DNA of 64,000 nt from Daedaleopsis sinensis (Eukaryota; Basidiomycota; Agaricomycetes; Polyporales; Polyporaceae), in assembly GCA_033807695.1 (NCBI GenBank), contig CM066310.1:1798001-1862000 (forward strand), read 5' to 3'. The notes under the pieces were generated by a model, which saw only the letters and a program-made list of their open reading frames with translations, was not told where the DNA came from and made no database searches. This document shows, in pieces, positions 23,967 through 33,345 of the stretch (position 1 is the first letter of the stretch; the number at the start of each line of letters is the position of its first letter). The translations under genes and the position numbers were made by a program.

Positions 23967-24939
23967 TCTAGTTGCTAGTCGACATTCGCGCGCAAGTATC
24001 CGTCGACCCTCCGCCCGTGCACTCCCTCCACTCTTCCCTCACTCTTGACTGTGCCCGCCGACATTGCTACCAGGGGGACTTTTCTGCGCTCGTGACGCAG
24101 CCCTGAGTGCTTTTACCTAGCTCTACTAGTTGCTCGTTGTACCAAACCCTTTGTGCTCTCGAGGCATACGGGTTCTTTTGCTATCCCTCAGCCAGGCCTC
24201 GCACTTGCGACTGCCAGCTGTTGACCCGGGGTGTCTATCACCTTTGGACCGGAGGACAACCGTTTGGACCCTCCTTACGATAGTTTGTTTCGGTACTACA
24301 GTACTATAGTTCTTCTGGGCACAGTTGGCGACTTCTACACTGGTTCGTTGGGGATACCGACTCTCTGACTTACTGGTTCACCTCAATAGGTGTTCATCTC
24401 TACGTCGTCCTTTGCACGAGGCACCTCAAACCATCGCGCTTCCCTGAACCTTTCGCTTCGACATCGTGGATTGCCGTCACTTCTATCATCGGTATAACCA
24501 CGTCTACAAGAGGGACGTCGCCTGGGACGAAGAAGACCACGAGTTCTACGCTTGTGATAGTCAACCCTGTCCTAACCGTCTCAACGAAGTAGTTCCTCCT
24601 GATAACGTTGAGGAGCACGACAACTATACTGATCCTGAAGAAGGACAGGAGTGTCTCCCCATCTTATCGGACTCCTCAGACTCTTCCCCCCCTCATTCAT
24701 CTCCTGACCCAGTTCAGATCCCTTTACCGGACTCTCCACCGGTAGATCCTACTCAAATCCCTCTTCCTGAAGAGACTTTCGACGAATTAACTCCATTAGT
24801 CGAAGTCACTCCTGTTCCACCTCCAACCGTCGAACCAACTCCTCTTCCTTCAGCTCCTACCACTACTCTTCCACCTCTTCCTGCTTCCAACCTTCTTGCG
24901 GACGTTCCTGACGACACTGGTTTTATCCTCTCAATTGCC

Positions 24940-27900
24940 ATGTCTGAAGCCGGTCTCGAGAAGAACCTCCCGACTCTTCGAGGTCAGGAGGGGTATCGGG
25001 AATGGTCTCGTCAAATGATGGGCTATCTCCTGATGGTCGATGCATGGGAGATCGTCAACGGCACGGAGACTACGCCTACCGATGCCAAGGAGCTTGCTGA
25101 TTGGAAGAAACGAGATGCCCGAGCTCGTGGTATTCTCATGTACAAGACGGACTCGGAGGTTGCGAAGATCTACGAAGGAAAGACCTCTTCCAAGGATATT
25201 TGGGATGCCCTCAAAACCACCTACGAGAAGACGGACTCTGGACATGCTTTCTCCAAGTTCGAGAAGTTGCTCAATACACCTAGGTTTAGCGAGTCCAAGC
25301 CGATCGCTGACCAGGTGAACAGCTTCATCAGCGCTTTGAAGGAGCTCACTTCTACTGGTTCGAGCACCTCCATCGCTGAGCATCTCAAGGTTTACTGGTT
25401 GTTCTCTCGCATGCCTGATTCCTATCGCCCTGCCATCTCCACCATTCTTCATACTACTGAGGAGAAGGCCTTGACTCTCGACAACGTCAAAGCGAAGTTG
25501 AAGGTTGAGGACTCTCTTCGGGAGACGTCTATTGGGCAGGCGAACAAGATCGTCAAGTCGAAGGGCAAGTTCCCTCCTTGTAAGTGGTGCCAGGGTACAA
25601 ATCATGACCCTAGTCGCTGCTTCAAGAAGTACCCTCACTTGAAGGACGAGTTCGATGCGAAGAAGAAGGGCAAGGGCAATAATTCTGGGAATAAGGGGAA
25701 TGGACAGTCCGCTCAAACCGTTGCTACTCCAGCCGGTCTCAATGTATGCGTAGCTAATGCCTCGAGCAACACGATCTCGGCTTCCTACTATGTCGCGGCT
25801 CACACCGCTTCTGAGGGACATATTGCGACTCATTGGCTCATGGACTCTGGTGCTTCTGAGCACATCACTGGTCAGTTCGACGATTTCATCAGCTTCACAC
25901 CTTACAAGAGCCGGAAGTACTTCAACACTGCGAACAGCGGTGACTCTGGGCAGGTGTACGGCGAAGGCGAAGGAATCATCCAAGCCCAAGCCGAAGTCGA
26001 CGGTCAGCGTACCACTATCGAGCTCAAGAAAGTCTGCTATGTTCCAGCCGCAGGTCATCTTCGTTTGTTCTCGACTGGCGCCATTGAGAAAGCGGGCAGT
26101 TTCCTTTATCAAGGGGATGGAAGAATGAGCATCTTCACCTCAAAACCTGTTGGTCAGGTCGCATCAGGATCGACGATCACTGTCGCTGGGAAGAAGGTCA
26201 TCGAGGCCCGCCATCTTCCAAGTGTCAATCTTTACATCACTCATTTGTGGATACCCGAGAAGAATCGCTCTGTTCAAGCGGTTCCTAAGTCTCTCCCTCA
26301 CGATCTCGTTCACCAACGCTGGGGTCATCCTGGCAAGGAGGCCGTGACGCGTATTCCTAAGGCTGTTGAAGGGGTTCCCGATGTAGGACCCGCTTCGGAC
26401 AAACCTTGCGACGGATGTGCGAAAGGCAAACAGCATCGTGCTCCGTTCCCTCCCTCTGACAAACGCTCTGAAGGTCCGTGCGATATGATCCACATGGATT
26501 TAGCCGGCCCGATGAGTACTTCGATTGGTGGTTATAACTACTTCTCTGCGTACGTCGACGACCATTCTGGACTAGCTGTTGCGACGTCCATGAAGAAGAA
26601 GTCAGATCAGATCACTGCCTTTAAGGACTTTAAGGCGTGGGCTGAGACGCAGACTGGTCGTAAGATTAGAACCGTACGATCCGATCGAGGAGGGGAATAC
26701 ATGTCCGAAGAATTTCAGGCTTTGCTGCGCGAACAAGGGATTGAGCACGATAAAACTCTCCCTGGGACACCACAACAGAATGGACGTGCTGAGCGATGGA
26801 TCCGTACGATTACTGAGAAGGCTTTGTGCATGCTTCACTTTGCCGGCCTTTCTCACGGATTCTGGAAACTTGCACTCGACGCCGCCGTTCATATCTATAA
26901 TCGTCAACCTATGCGTCGCCTCAAATGGCAATGCCCCATTACCGTCTGGTCAGGAAAGAAGCCTGATGCTTCCTACTTCCGGGTATTTGGGTGTAAAGCC
27001 TACGTTCACGTGCAGAGACAGCAAAGAGATGGGAAGCTCGATCCGAAGGCGGTCGAGATGATCTTTGTGGGCTATGAGCCAGGTTCCAAGGGGTATCGTC
27101 TATGGAACCCAGCCTCCCGTCAAGTTGAAGTCTCACGCGATGTAGTCTTCGACGAGACTGTCTTTCCTGCACGTAAGGACACCGGCAGTCGTCGTTCTAC
27201 CCCCGACGACAGTCCATTTCCGAACCTCCGTGATTCAGAGGAGTCTGACGATCAAGTCGACGCCGATGATCCGGACCTTCCTATACCTCCTCCTCCTAAC
27301 TCTCAAGATGACGAGCCTGCTCCAGTTCCTGCTCAACCGCAACAACCACCGCCGCAAGCTCCGCCCGCTAATCCTCCTCCTGTAGTCCAAGCACCTCGTC
27401 CTGACCACCGTCGCCAACGACATCCTCCTGTCGCAGAACCCCCTCGTCGTTCTACTCGTGAGAACAAGGGACAGCATTCCAAGCGGAATGAGGACAATGT
27501 CTACGGTGATGAACCTCCTGCTCAGATAGACAGACGGACGGATGATGATGGACATCAGCGTGAGGCGGAAGCAATTCTATCGTATTTGCACTATTCTCGG
27601 TATAAGTCTGGCATTCCTGAACATCATCGGGACGCTATGGCTTCGCCGGATGCGGCACAGTGGCAAGAAGCGGAACGTTCGGAGTATGAGTCTCTCATGG
27701 CTAACAAGACATGGATCTTGGTTCCTCGTCCTAAGGACCGAGCCGTCGTCAAGTGCCGATGGGTCTATGATCGCAAGTCTGATGGCCGCTTTAAAGCTCG
27801 CGTTGTAGCTAAGGGTTATACGCAAGTCTATGGGAAGGACTACAATGAAACCTTCTCACCTGTTGCTCGATTCGAGTCCATCCGGTATCTCTTTGCGCAC

Positions 27901-29157
27901 GCTGCGCTAGAGGACTGGGAGATCGATGCGATGGATGTAAAGACTGCGTTCCTGAATGGCGATCTGGACGAAGAGATCTACATGGAGCAACCAGAGGGAT
28001 GGGTCGTTCCTGGCAAAGAGGATCACGTTTGTCTGCTTAAGAAGGCTATCTATGGTCTTAAGCAAGCCTCGCGCCAATGGAACAAAAAGATCCACGAGTC
28101 TTTGAAGGAACAAGGGTTCGTTCGGACCTATTCTGATGCCGGAGTCTACGTATATCGCCGACAAGGGGAGGATTTCACGACAATTGTTGTTCTGTATGTC
28201 GACGACCTACTTCTCATGGGTCCTAGTCGCAAACGGATCGACAACGTCAAGAAAGCGTTAGGCAAACAGTACAAGATGACGGACTTAGGTCCGCTTCAAC
28301 GATTCCTTGGTCTACGTGTACGTCGAGATCGTCACTCGCGGACTCTCGACATTGACCAGGAAGAGTACATCGACGCCATTCTGGAGACCTATCAGATGGT
28401 GAACTGCAAGCCCGCGCGCACTCCTCTTCCCGCTGGAGCTCTTCTAGTCCAAGCTACAGTGGAAGCATCGGCATCTCTCCTCAAGCGTTTCCAGAGTCTA
28501 CTAGGCAGTCTTCTCTATGCCTGTCTCGGGACGCGACCGGACATCTCCTTTGCCATCAGCCGTCTAGGCAAATATGCTGCGAACCCTTCGGACGAACATC
28601 TCACCTACCTCTTCTACGTTCTCCGATATCTCAAGGGTACAAAGCATTACTGTATACGCTATGACGGTTCGACCGACGCTGGTTTGATCGGCTACTCCGA
28701 TTCAGACTGGGCTGAGGATCGGGATGATCGGCATTCCCAAACTGGCTTCGTCTACCTGATGGCTGGTGGAGCAGTCTGCTGGACGTCTCGTCGACAGTCT
28801 ACTGTTTCGCTTTCTTCTACTGAAGCGGAATATAAGGCGTGTTCGGACGCCAGTCGTCAGATGATGTGGCTAAGGACCTTCGGCGATGAGATTGGGGACG
28901 ACATCTCTTCTGCAACACCTCTGTGTATCGACAACCAGGGTGCTATCTTCCTTGCAGATAACCCGTCCGTTGACCGAAGGACCAAGCACATTGAAGTGCG
29001 CTACCACTTTGTACGGGAGTACATCGAAAGTGGGAGCATGGACATCTTCTATGTTGAGTCGAAGAAGAACTTGGCAGACACCCTGACGAAGAACGTCTCC
29101 TTCTCTATATTGGAGTACTTTGTTAAGGAATCCGGTCTTGTTACTTCCGCGTCTTGA
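24940..29157 (+). CDS. Copia Gag-Pol polyprotein
   Basis: The first in-frame ATG is at 24940 (MSEAGLEKNLPTLRGQEGYREW region), giving about 1,405 aa. The frame is open from 24466 without ATG (Pro- and acidic-rich). Gag of the UBN2 type comes first. A CCHC zinc knuckle lies at 25579-25620 (C-x2-C-x4-H-x4-C). Protease DSGA is at 25843. The GAG-pre-integrase HHCC region starts VHQRWGHPGKEAV and has CDGCAKGK. Integrase has HMDLAGP, DDHSG and QQNGRAER. Reverse transcriptase has KCRWVYDRKSDGRFKARVV and YVDD at 28195-28206. RNase H includes GYSDSDWAEDRDDR, STEAEY and a final KNLADTLTK. No stop or frameshift interrupts it. It acts in virus-like particles to copy the element's RNA and insert the DNA. 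Confidence 0.93.
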   Translation: MSEAGLEKNLPTLRGQEGYREWSRQMMGYLLMVDAWEIVNGTETTPTDAKELADWKKRDARARGILMYKTDSEVAKIYEGKTSSKDIWDALKTTYEKTDSGHAFSKFEKLLNTPRFSESKPIADQVNSFISALKELTSTGSSTSIAEHLKVYWLFSRMPDSYRPAISTILHTTEEKALTLDNVKAKLKVEDSLRETSIGQANKIVKSKGKFPPCKWCQGTNHDPSRCFKKYPHLKDEFDAKKKGKGNNSGNKGNGQSAQTVATPAGLNVCVANASSNTISASYYVAAHTASEGHIATHWLMDSGASEHITGQFDDFISFTPYKSRKYFNTANSGDSGQVYGEGEGIIQAQAEVDGQRTTIELKKVCYVPAAGHLRLFSTGAIEKAGSFLYQGDGRMSIFTSKPVGQVASGSTITVAGKKVIEARHLPSVNLYITHLWIPEKNRSVQAVPKSLPHDLVHQRWGHPGKEAVTRIPKAVEGVPDVGPASDKPCDGCAKGKQHRAPFPPSDKRSEGPCDMIHMDLAGPMSTSIGGYNYFSAYVDDHSGLAVATSMKKKSDQITAFKDFKAWAETQTGRKIRTVRSDRGGEYMSEEFQALLREQGIEHDKTLPGTPQQNGRAERWIRTITEKALCMLHFAGLSHGFWKLALDAAVHIYNRQPMRRLKWQCPITVWSGKKPDASYFRVFGCKAYVHVQRQQRDGKLDPKAVEMIFVGYEPGSKGYRLWNPASRQVEVSRDVVFDETVFPARKDTGSRRSTPDDSPFPNLRDSEESDDQVDADDPDLPIPPPPNSQDDEPAPVPAQPQQPPPQAPPANPPPVVQAPRPDHRRQRHPPVAEPPRRSTRENKGQHSKRNEDNVYGDEPPAQIDRRTDDDGHQREAEAILSYLHYSRYKSGIPEHHRDAMASPDAAQWQEAERSEYESLMANKTWILVPRPKDRAVVKCRWVYDRKSDGRFKARVVAKGYTQVYGKDYNETFSPVARFESIRYLFAHAALEDWEIDAMDVKTAFLNGDLDEEIYMEQPEGWVVPGKEDHVCLLKKAIYGLKQASRQWNKKIHESLKEQGFVRTYSDAGVYVYRRQGEDFTTIVVLYVDDLLLMGPSRKRIDNVKKALGKQYKMTDLGPLQRFLGLRVRRDRHSRTLDIDQEEYIDAILETYQMVNCKPARTPLPAGALLVQATVEASASLLKRFQSLLGSLLYACLGTRPDISFAISRLGKYAANPSDEHLTYLFYVLRYLKGTKHYCIRYDGSTDAGLIGYSDSDWAEDRDDRHSQTGFVYLMAGGAVCWTSRRQSTVSLSSTEAEYKACSDASRQMMWLRTFGDEIGDDISSATPLCIDNQGAIFLADNPSVDRRTKHIEVRYHFVREYIESGSMDIFYVESKKNLADTLTKNVSFSILEYFVKESGLVTSAS

Positions 29158-29168
29158 ACGAGTGGGAG

Positions 29169-29773
29169 TGTTGAACTTGTGGTTAGTTGTACAGATAGAA
29201 GCGTGTTAGACGCTATGGACACAGCCTCATACGATACTTCTCTCGGTTATCTCGGTTACCTTTTATCTCTCGTTCATTGTTCCCTATATAGCAACTATTG
29301 TACTTTCATTGCTTCTCTTCTTCATTTGTCGTTCTACGTCGCTACAGATCACTTCTCCGTGGTCAGATGATCACTCCTTTATTCCTTCTTTAGATATCTC
29401 TTTGTTTCTACTGAGTCAGCTACGCACAGCACGACTCAGCTCACTCCGTTCCTCATGAGTCAGCCTCGTACTGCCTGACTCATCTCGTCACATGTCTCTC
29501 CTCTAGTCGCTTACTCATGCTGCTCCTATACGGTATATAAGGAGGGACTCTTTGGCTCGGACTCCTCAGTCTTTTGCTCACTGACTGAGGAGTAAGTACA
29601 CTCACCTACATATGCTCTCTTATGCTTTACTTACAAGTATCTACAGCGCCCTTCCGTGTGTCTCTAGGTACTTGCTCATCTATGCTAAAGTCTTTTGCTC
29701 ACTGACTGAGGACGCCCTTCCGTGTGTCTCTAGTCGTTGCGTCTCTTTGCCTTCACAGGTTCAGACTTCATCA
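29169..29773 (+). repeat. 3' LTR of Copia element
   Basis: No difference to the 5' LTR was found on reading through both, including the TATA box (29534-29541) and the duplicated leader segment. Followed by the GTAGG target duplication. Confidence 0.93.
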
Positions 29774-29974
29774 GTAGGTGCCTCAAGAGACTCGGATGGC
29801 TATCCAAGTTTGAAGCAGCTGCCGGTGAGCATAGAAATGTGAGGTCCGAGTTGTACGTACAGTGGAGTCGGACTTAGGCACACGCCCCCATTGGGCGCCT
29901 CATCGGGGGCACCCGGTCGGAGTTTGAAACTCGCCACGTCATGTCGCCGTGGGCTGTCTCTCCTCCTTCTCCAG

Positions 29975-30118
29975 GCCATATAGATGATATGATTCATCAC
30001 TGGACTCTAACTAGAGTCGAAGCGTAATCCATGTATGACTCTAGCTAGAGTCCAGTGCTCTAGATGCATTCAGAGTTGAGTCTCTGAATACATCTAGAGA
30101 CAGTCCGCTCTATATGGC
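29975..30118. mobile_element. foldback element with two nested hairpins
   Basis: Outer inverted repeats GCCATATAG (29975-29983) and CTATATGGC (30110-30118) enclose two consecutive hairpins. The first pairs 29998-30018 with 30037-30057 (20 of 21). The second pairs 30058-30075 with 30082-30099 (17 of 18). There is no coding capacity. The type resembles a MITE but the ends are not confirmed by a target duplication. Confidence 0.55.
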
Positions 30119-31388
30119 ACCGCAGCACTACAGCCATGTAATCTCCCTTTATAGGTACTTCCCGCGCCCTGACCTTCTTACTCTATTGGGGAGATTGACG
30201 TTAGCCCACCCGAATGGGGCGGTATGGACCTGTACTGCCTCGCTTACTAATCCCAGTAAGCGTCGGTTTGCCTTCCTTTCCGGTGTGTTCTTCTCATTCT
30301 GATGTTGCAGCAACATATCATACAGAATTACTATTTACTGTACTACAGTTGAAGTGGCCGTATACATCATTGTAGTGATACTAATCACAATAAGAAGCAT
30401 GCTTAAGCCTTCGATTTGACTGTGAACTGTCTATATGTACTACAACATACAGATATCACGAGAGAGTACCATATCGGGCAGGAAGCATGCTCCCGGAACA
30501 ATGTCCCCGGGTCCGGTAGCCAATCAGATGGCGAATAAAGGTGCACCTGAAAATAACATAACATGTTTCGAAAGATTATGAGGTGCCTATGAAGGATAAC
30601 AGCCTCGTGTATAGACAGACATTGCTATGGTCACATACTGAGTCAACCTGTGCTGTTCCCGGACCAGTTCCTATTAGGTGAAGGTTATTCTCTGAGTTTC
30701 GGCCATGAGACCCACCTTTGCTATAGTACTGTACACTAGTATCAGGACCCGCTTAGATGAGGTTCACCTCAAGTCCCGGGATGCACAAGAAAACACCCTT
30801 ATCCGCTCAATTATGCTATACAATAACTAGCTATGTGATCTTGTCGGGCCTAGACTAGATGTAGCTCAGAGTAATTCAGTAATTTATGTTTCGCCGCATG
30901 AGCGCTAAATTAATATTCAATGTTTCCAGTACTAGTACATTCGCGCGACCATCACACGACTACCTACTAGGTATAAGAGCCAGTCATGGTAAGTAATACC
31001 ACTGGGCAGTACTAGTACTGCCATGCCCGCCACTGCCAGTGGTGTGGCCATGATGCGTGTGCTGAGAAGGCTCATCTGATAGGACCTCCAGGTTCGCGCG
31101 AGTATGTACACCGCATTACAAACCATATCTCTGCAAGAATATAGTGCGCGCACCAGACGTGCACACCGCGCGGTACGTCGCGCGCATCATATATAGTCTC
31201 GCGGGCATGCTGCATCCGCGCGCGCCGTGGAAATCTTCTGCCCAATTCGTTCATGTACTACGAGAGGCGGAGTTTGAATGAATATCAATTCAAGTATGAT
31301 GTATAAATTAATGTGCTAGAAAAGGAAGGAAACGAGCTTAGTAATCAGTGGATGTGCGGTGGGAAGTTATAGCTAGTGGCACTAGCTG

Positions 31389-31434
31389 CTCTAAGTAGAG
31401 TACAGTGATGCATCACACAGTACTCTACTTAGAG
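31389..31434. repeat. 46-bp palindrome
   Basis: CTCTAAGTAGAGTAC at 31389-31403 is exactly inverted at 31420-31434. The loop contains a second palindrome GTGATGCATCAC. Confidence 0.75.
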
Positions 31435-32599
31435 TTGTTCATGGAACACGGTCTAGCTCTAGTAAGAAACCGTGATACATCGTTCTGCCAGCATCTGGTG
31501 CCTTCTCCCCTCCTCCTCCTCCGCCTCCGACTACCCCTGCGGCTTTTCTTTTCGCTCCAAAAGACTTAAGAGGCTTCAGAGCGACCGATGGCTAGTACTA
31601 AGCCGAAGTTCTTGCTGTGTATCCGTGTACTGACATCTTAGTTTACACATCACAGCACCACACCGGCTGCTGCCGCCGAAGGGTGCACACTGCAGGGAAG
31701 TTCCTTCAGGATGATATTTGACAAGGTGCGTCCCATCCAGTCTATATATTGGCCTGGGTCTCATCATGCATCACCGCCCCCCTCCCCCACCCCTGCTCTC
31801 GCGCCTCGACCCTTTCCCTGCCTTCCCCATGGTGGCCCCGGGCCGGCGCCCCCACGACCACAAAGAGTGCGAGCTCACAATGCGGTAGGAGCACGCATGT
31901 GCAGCGTAAGAAGCAGAGGTCCACTCCTCCAGCACCCCCCAAACACTCCACGCTCACAGTTCCTTTCGCTCGGTCCCTGCAGCTCATCAATGCCCCTGCC
32001 ATCGTCCAACTCAAGGTTGTCGACTCTCAGTTTGTCCCCACCTGCTCCACGTCACCTATAGTGTGCCCTCAACCACAACGTGGCCCGTGCATGAGGTGAG
32101 ATCATCTACTTCTCCTGTGTGCCCGCACAGCTAGCCCACGTGAGTCGTGCTTGCACTTTGCCAACAGGTTTGCAGACTGACACGTCAGCACACCCCGCCC
32201 ATCACTTTCAAGTGCGACATGTCTGCCACGATTACATGTGAGTGAGACTGCCCAGGTTCCCTTTTCCGAATGGGTGCAACCGCTGCACGTCTGCTGTTCC
32301 CCCTATCACTTAGATCTATGACTGGTCTTGCTTTATATCATACATTGTATCCCGCATAGATATGTTATATTGCATCATGTTGTTATATACCATCTGCTGC
32401 AATAAAGTATGTTTGAGTAACCTTCTCGATTGTGGCACACATTGAAATATCACCAGGTATTGGATGAAGAATATGTACTACTCGATTGCTATTTTGCTGC
32501 TTATTGAATCTATTCCTGCTACGTTAGAAAGGGGACCACTCTAAATATTGGTACTCGACTACTGGGTGATTATTAGTACAATTATCAACATTCACTTCT

Positions 32600-32957
32600 A
32601 ATATGCAGGGGGAGGTTTTGCAGATGTACTCGGGCATGGGCATCTTCGCGACGAAACGTGAGCTACTCCATGCCATGCCATGGTCCGGGGGATGCGCGAT
32701 TCAGAACGCTCTGACCATCTCCATCTCGCGGCAGTGTACTCGAACTCGTACCTTGCAATGTCCGTCTGAGCCACTGCCCTTCTTTTCTTATCCGCATCGG
32801 AGGCGTCGCTCACCGCGTTCCGCCCCACAGGCTCAACTCGCGCAAGACTCTGAACGGCCTGTCCACTGGCACGGTGCTCGTCGACGACTTCGAGACCGTC
32901 GAGACCGACTCCAGGGCGCGCGGACTCGGCCGCGGCGACATCCTCGGAGCCGCACAG
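32600..32957 (+). other. unrecognised exon-like segments
   Basis: A possible exon ending near 32658 (EVLQMYSGMGIFATK, followed by a GTGAGC donor) and a second between an acceptor at about 32830 and a GTATGT donor at about 32958 (LNSRKTLNGLSTGTVLVDDF and ETVETDSRARGLGRGDILGA). Codon use and splice signals look gene-like, but no start, stop or family was found. It is either a relic or part of an unknown gene. Confidence 0.3.
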
Positions 32958-33064
32958 GTATGTATACGCAGGCGTGTCATACTATGATACAGCCCTTCGA
33001 ATCGAATGTTGCAACACGCTCACAGCTCGTCCAGGGCTCAACAGCATCAGGAAAATGTCAACTA

Positions 33065-33155
33065 CTTGTGCACGTACTTGCTCACAAGTGCGAGCACTTG
33101 AAACCAAGTGGTCGAGCTTGCCGCCAAGCTTGTCCACTTGGTCACCTTTGGTGGG
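33065..33155. repeat. CACTTG/CAAGTG foldback-rich segment, copy 1
   Basis: Many copies of ACTTG and CAAGT in both orientations (for example CCAAGTGG and CCACTTGG) lie within 90 bp and could fold together. A related, longer segment is at 34225-34382. Confidence 0.45.
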
Positions 33156-33243
33156 CATATGTTATGCTTCAAAGTAATAGTGAGCTCATTTTTCCATACC
33201 TGTGTATATTATATCTGTATATATGTGCAGCGTCACATTGAAT

Positions 33244-33330
33244 AGCTGTTGGGCACATAAGATGGGGTTTTGGCGTCGAACTCCGGACATCGGCGCTTAG
33301 AATGTTACCGCATATGGCAGCTGTGCCGGC
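33244..33330 (-). ncRNA. tRNA-like element (SINE head or tRNA relic)
   Basis: Read on the minus strand, GGCACAGCTGCC resembles a pol III A box. About 40 bp on, GGAGTTCGACGCC resembles a B box, with an anticodon-arm-like ACATTCTAAGC between. The acceptor stem does not pair, so it is not a working tRNA. It may be a tRNA-derived SINE or an old tRNA fragment. Confidence 0.35.
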
Positions 33331-33345
33331 CCTAAATCACTCGGC

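Larger units (their letters stand above)
23340..29773 (+). mobile_element. complete Ty1/Copia LTR retrotransposon
   Basis: Two 605-bp LTRs that look identical by eye flank a 5.2-kb interior holding one long gag-pol frame with the Copia order protease, integrase, reverse transcriptase, RNase H. A 5-bp target duplication (GTAGG) is intact. LTR identity and open frame indicate recent insertion and potential autonomy. A purine-rich tract (GAGTGGGAG, 29160-29168) abuts the right LTR. Confidence 0.95.
29779..32590. other. gene-poor interval
   Basis: No gene recognised. Holds a 144-bp foldback element (29975-30118), a 46-bp palindrome (31389-31434) and a C-rich stretch near 31765-31800. Many short AT-rich segments suggest old repeats. 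Confidence 0.5.

Noticed and set aside
24466..24468. Start codon of Copia Gag-Pol
   Set aside because: The codon is GTG, not ATG. The first ATG in frame is at 24940, so that was used and the upstream extension is reported separately.
31765..31800. C-rich stretch as a G-quadruplex promoter
   Set aside because: No gene start could be linked to it and the C-runs are short and irregular.
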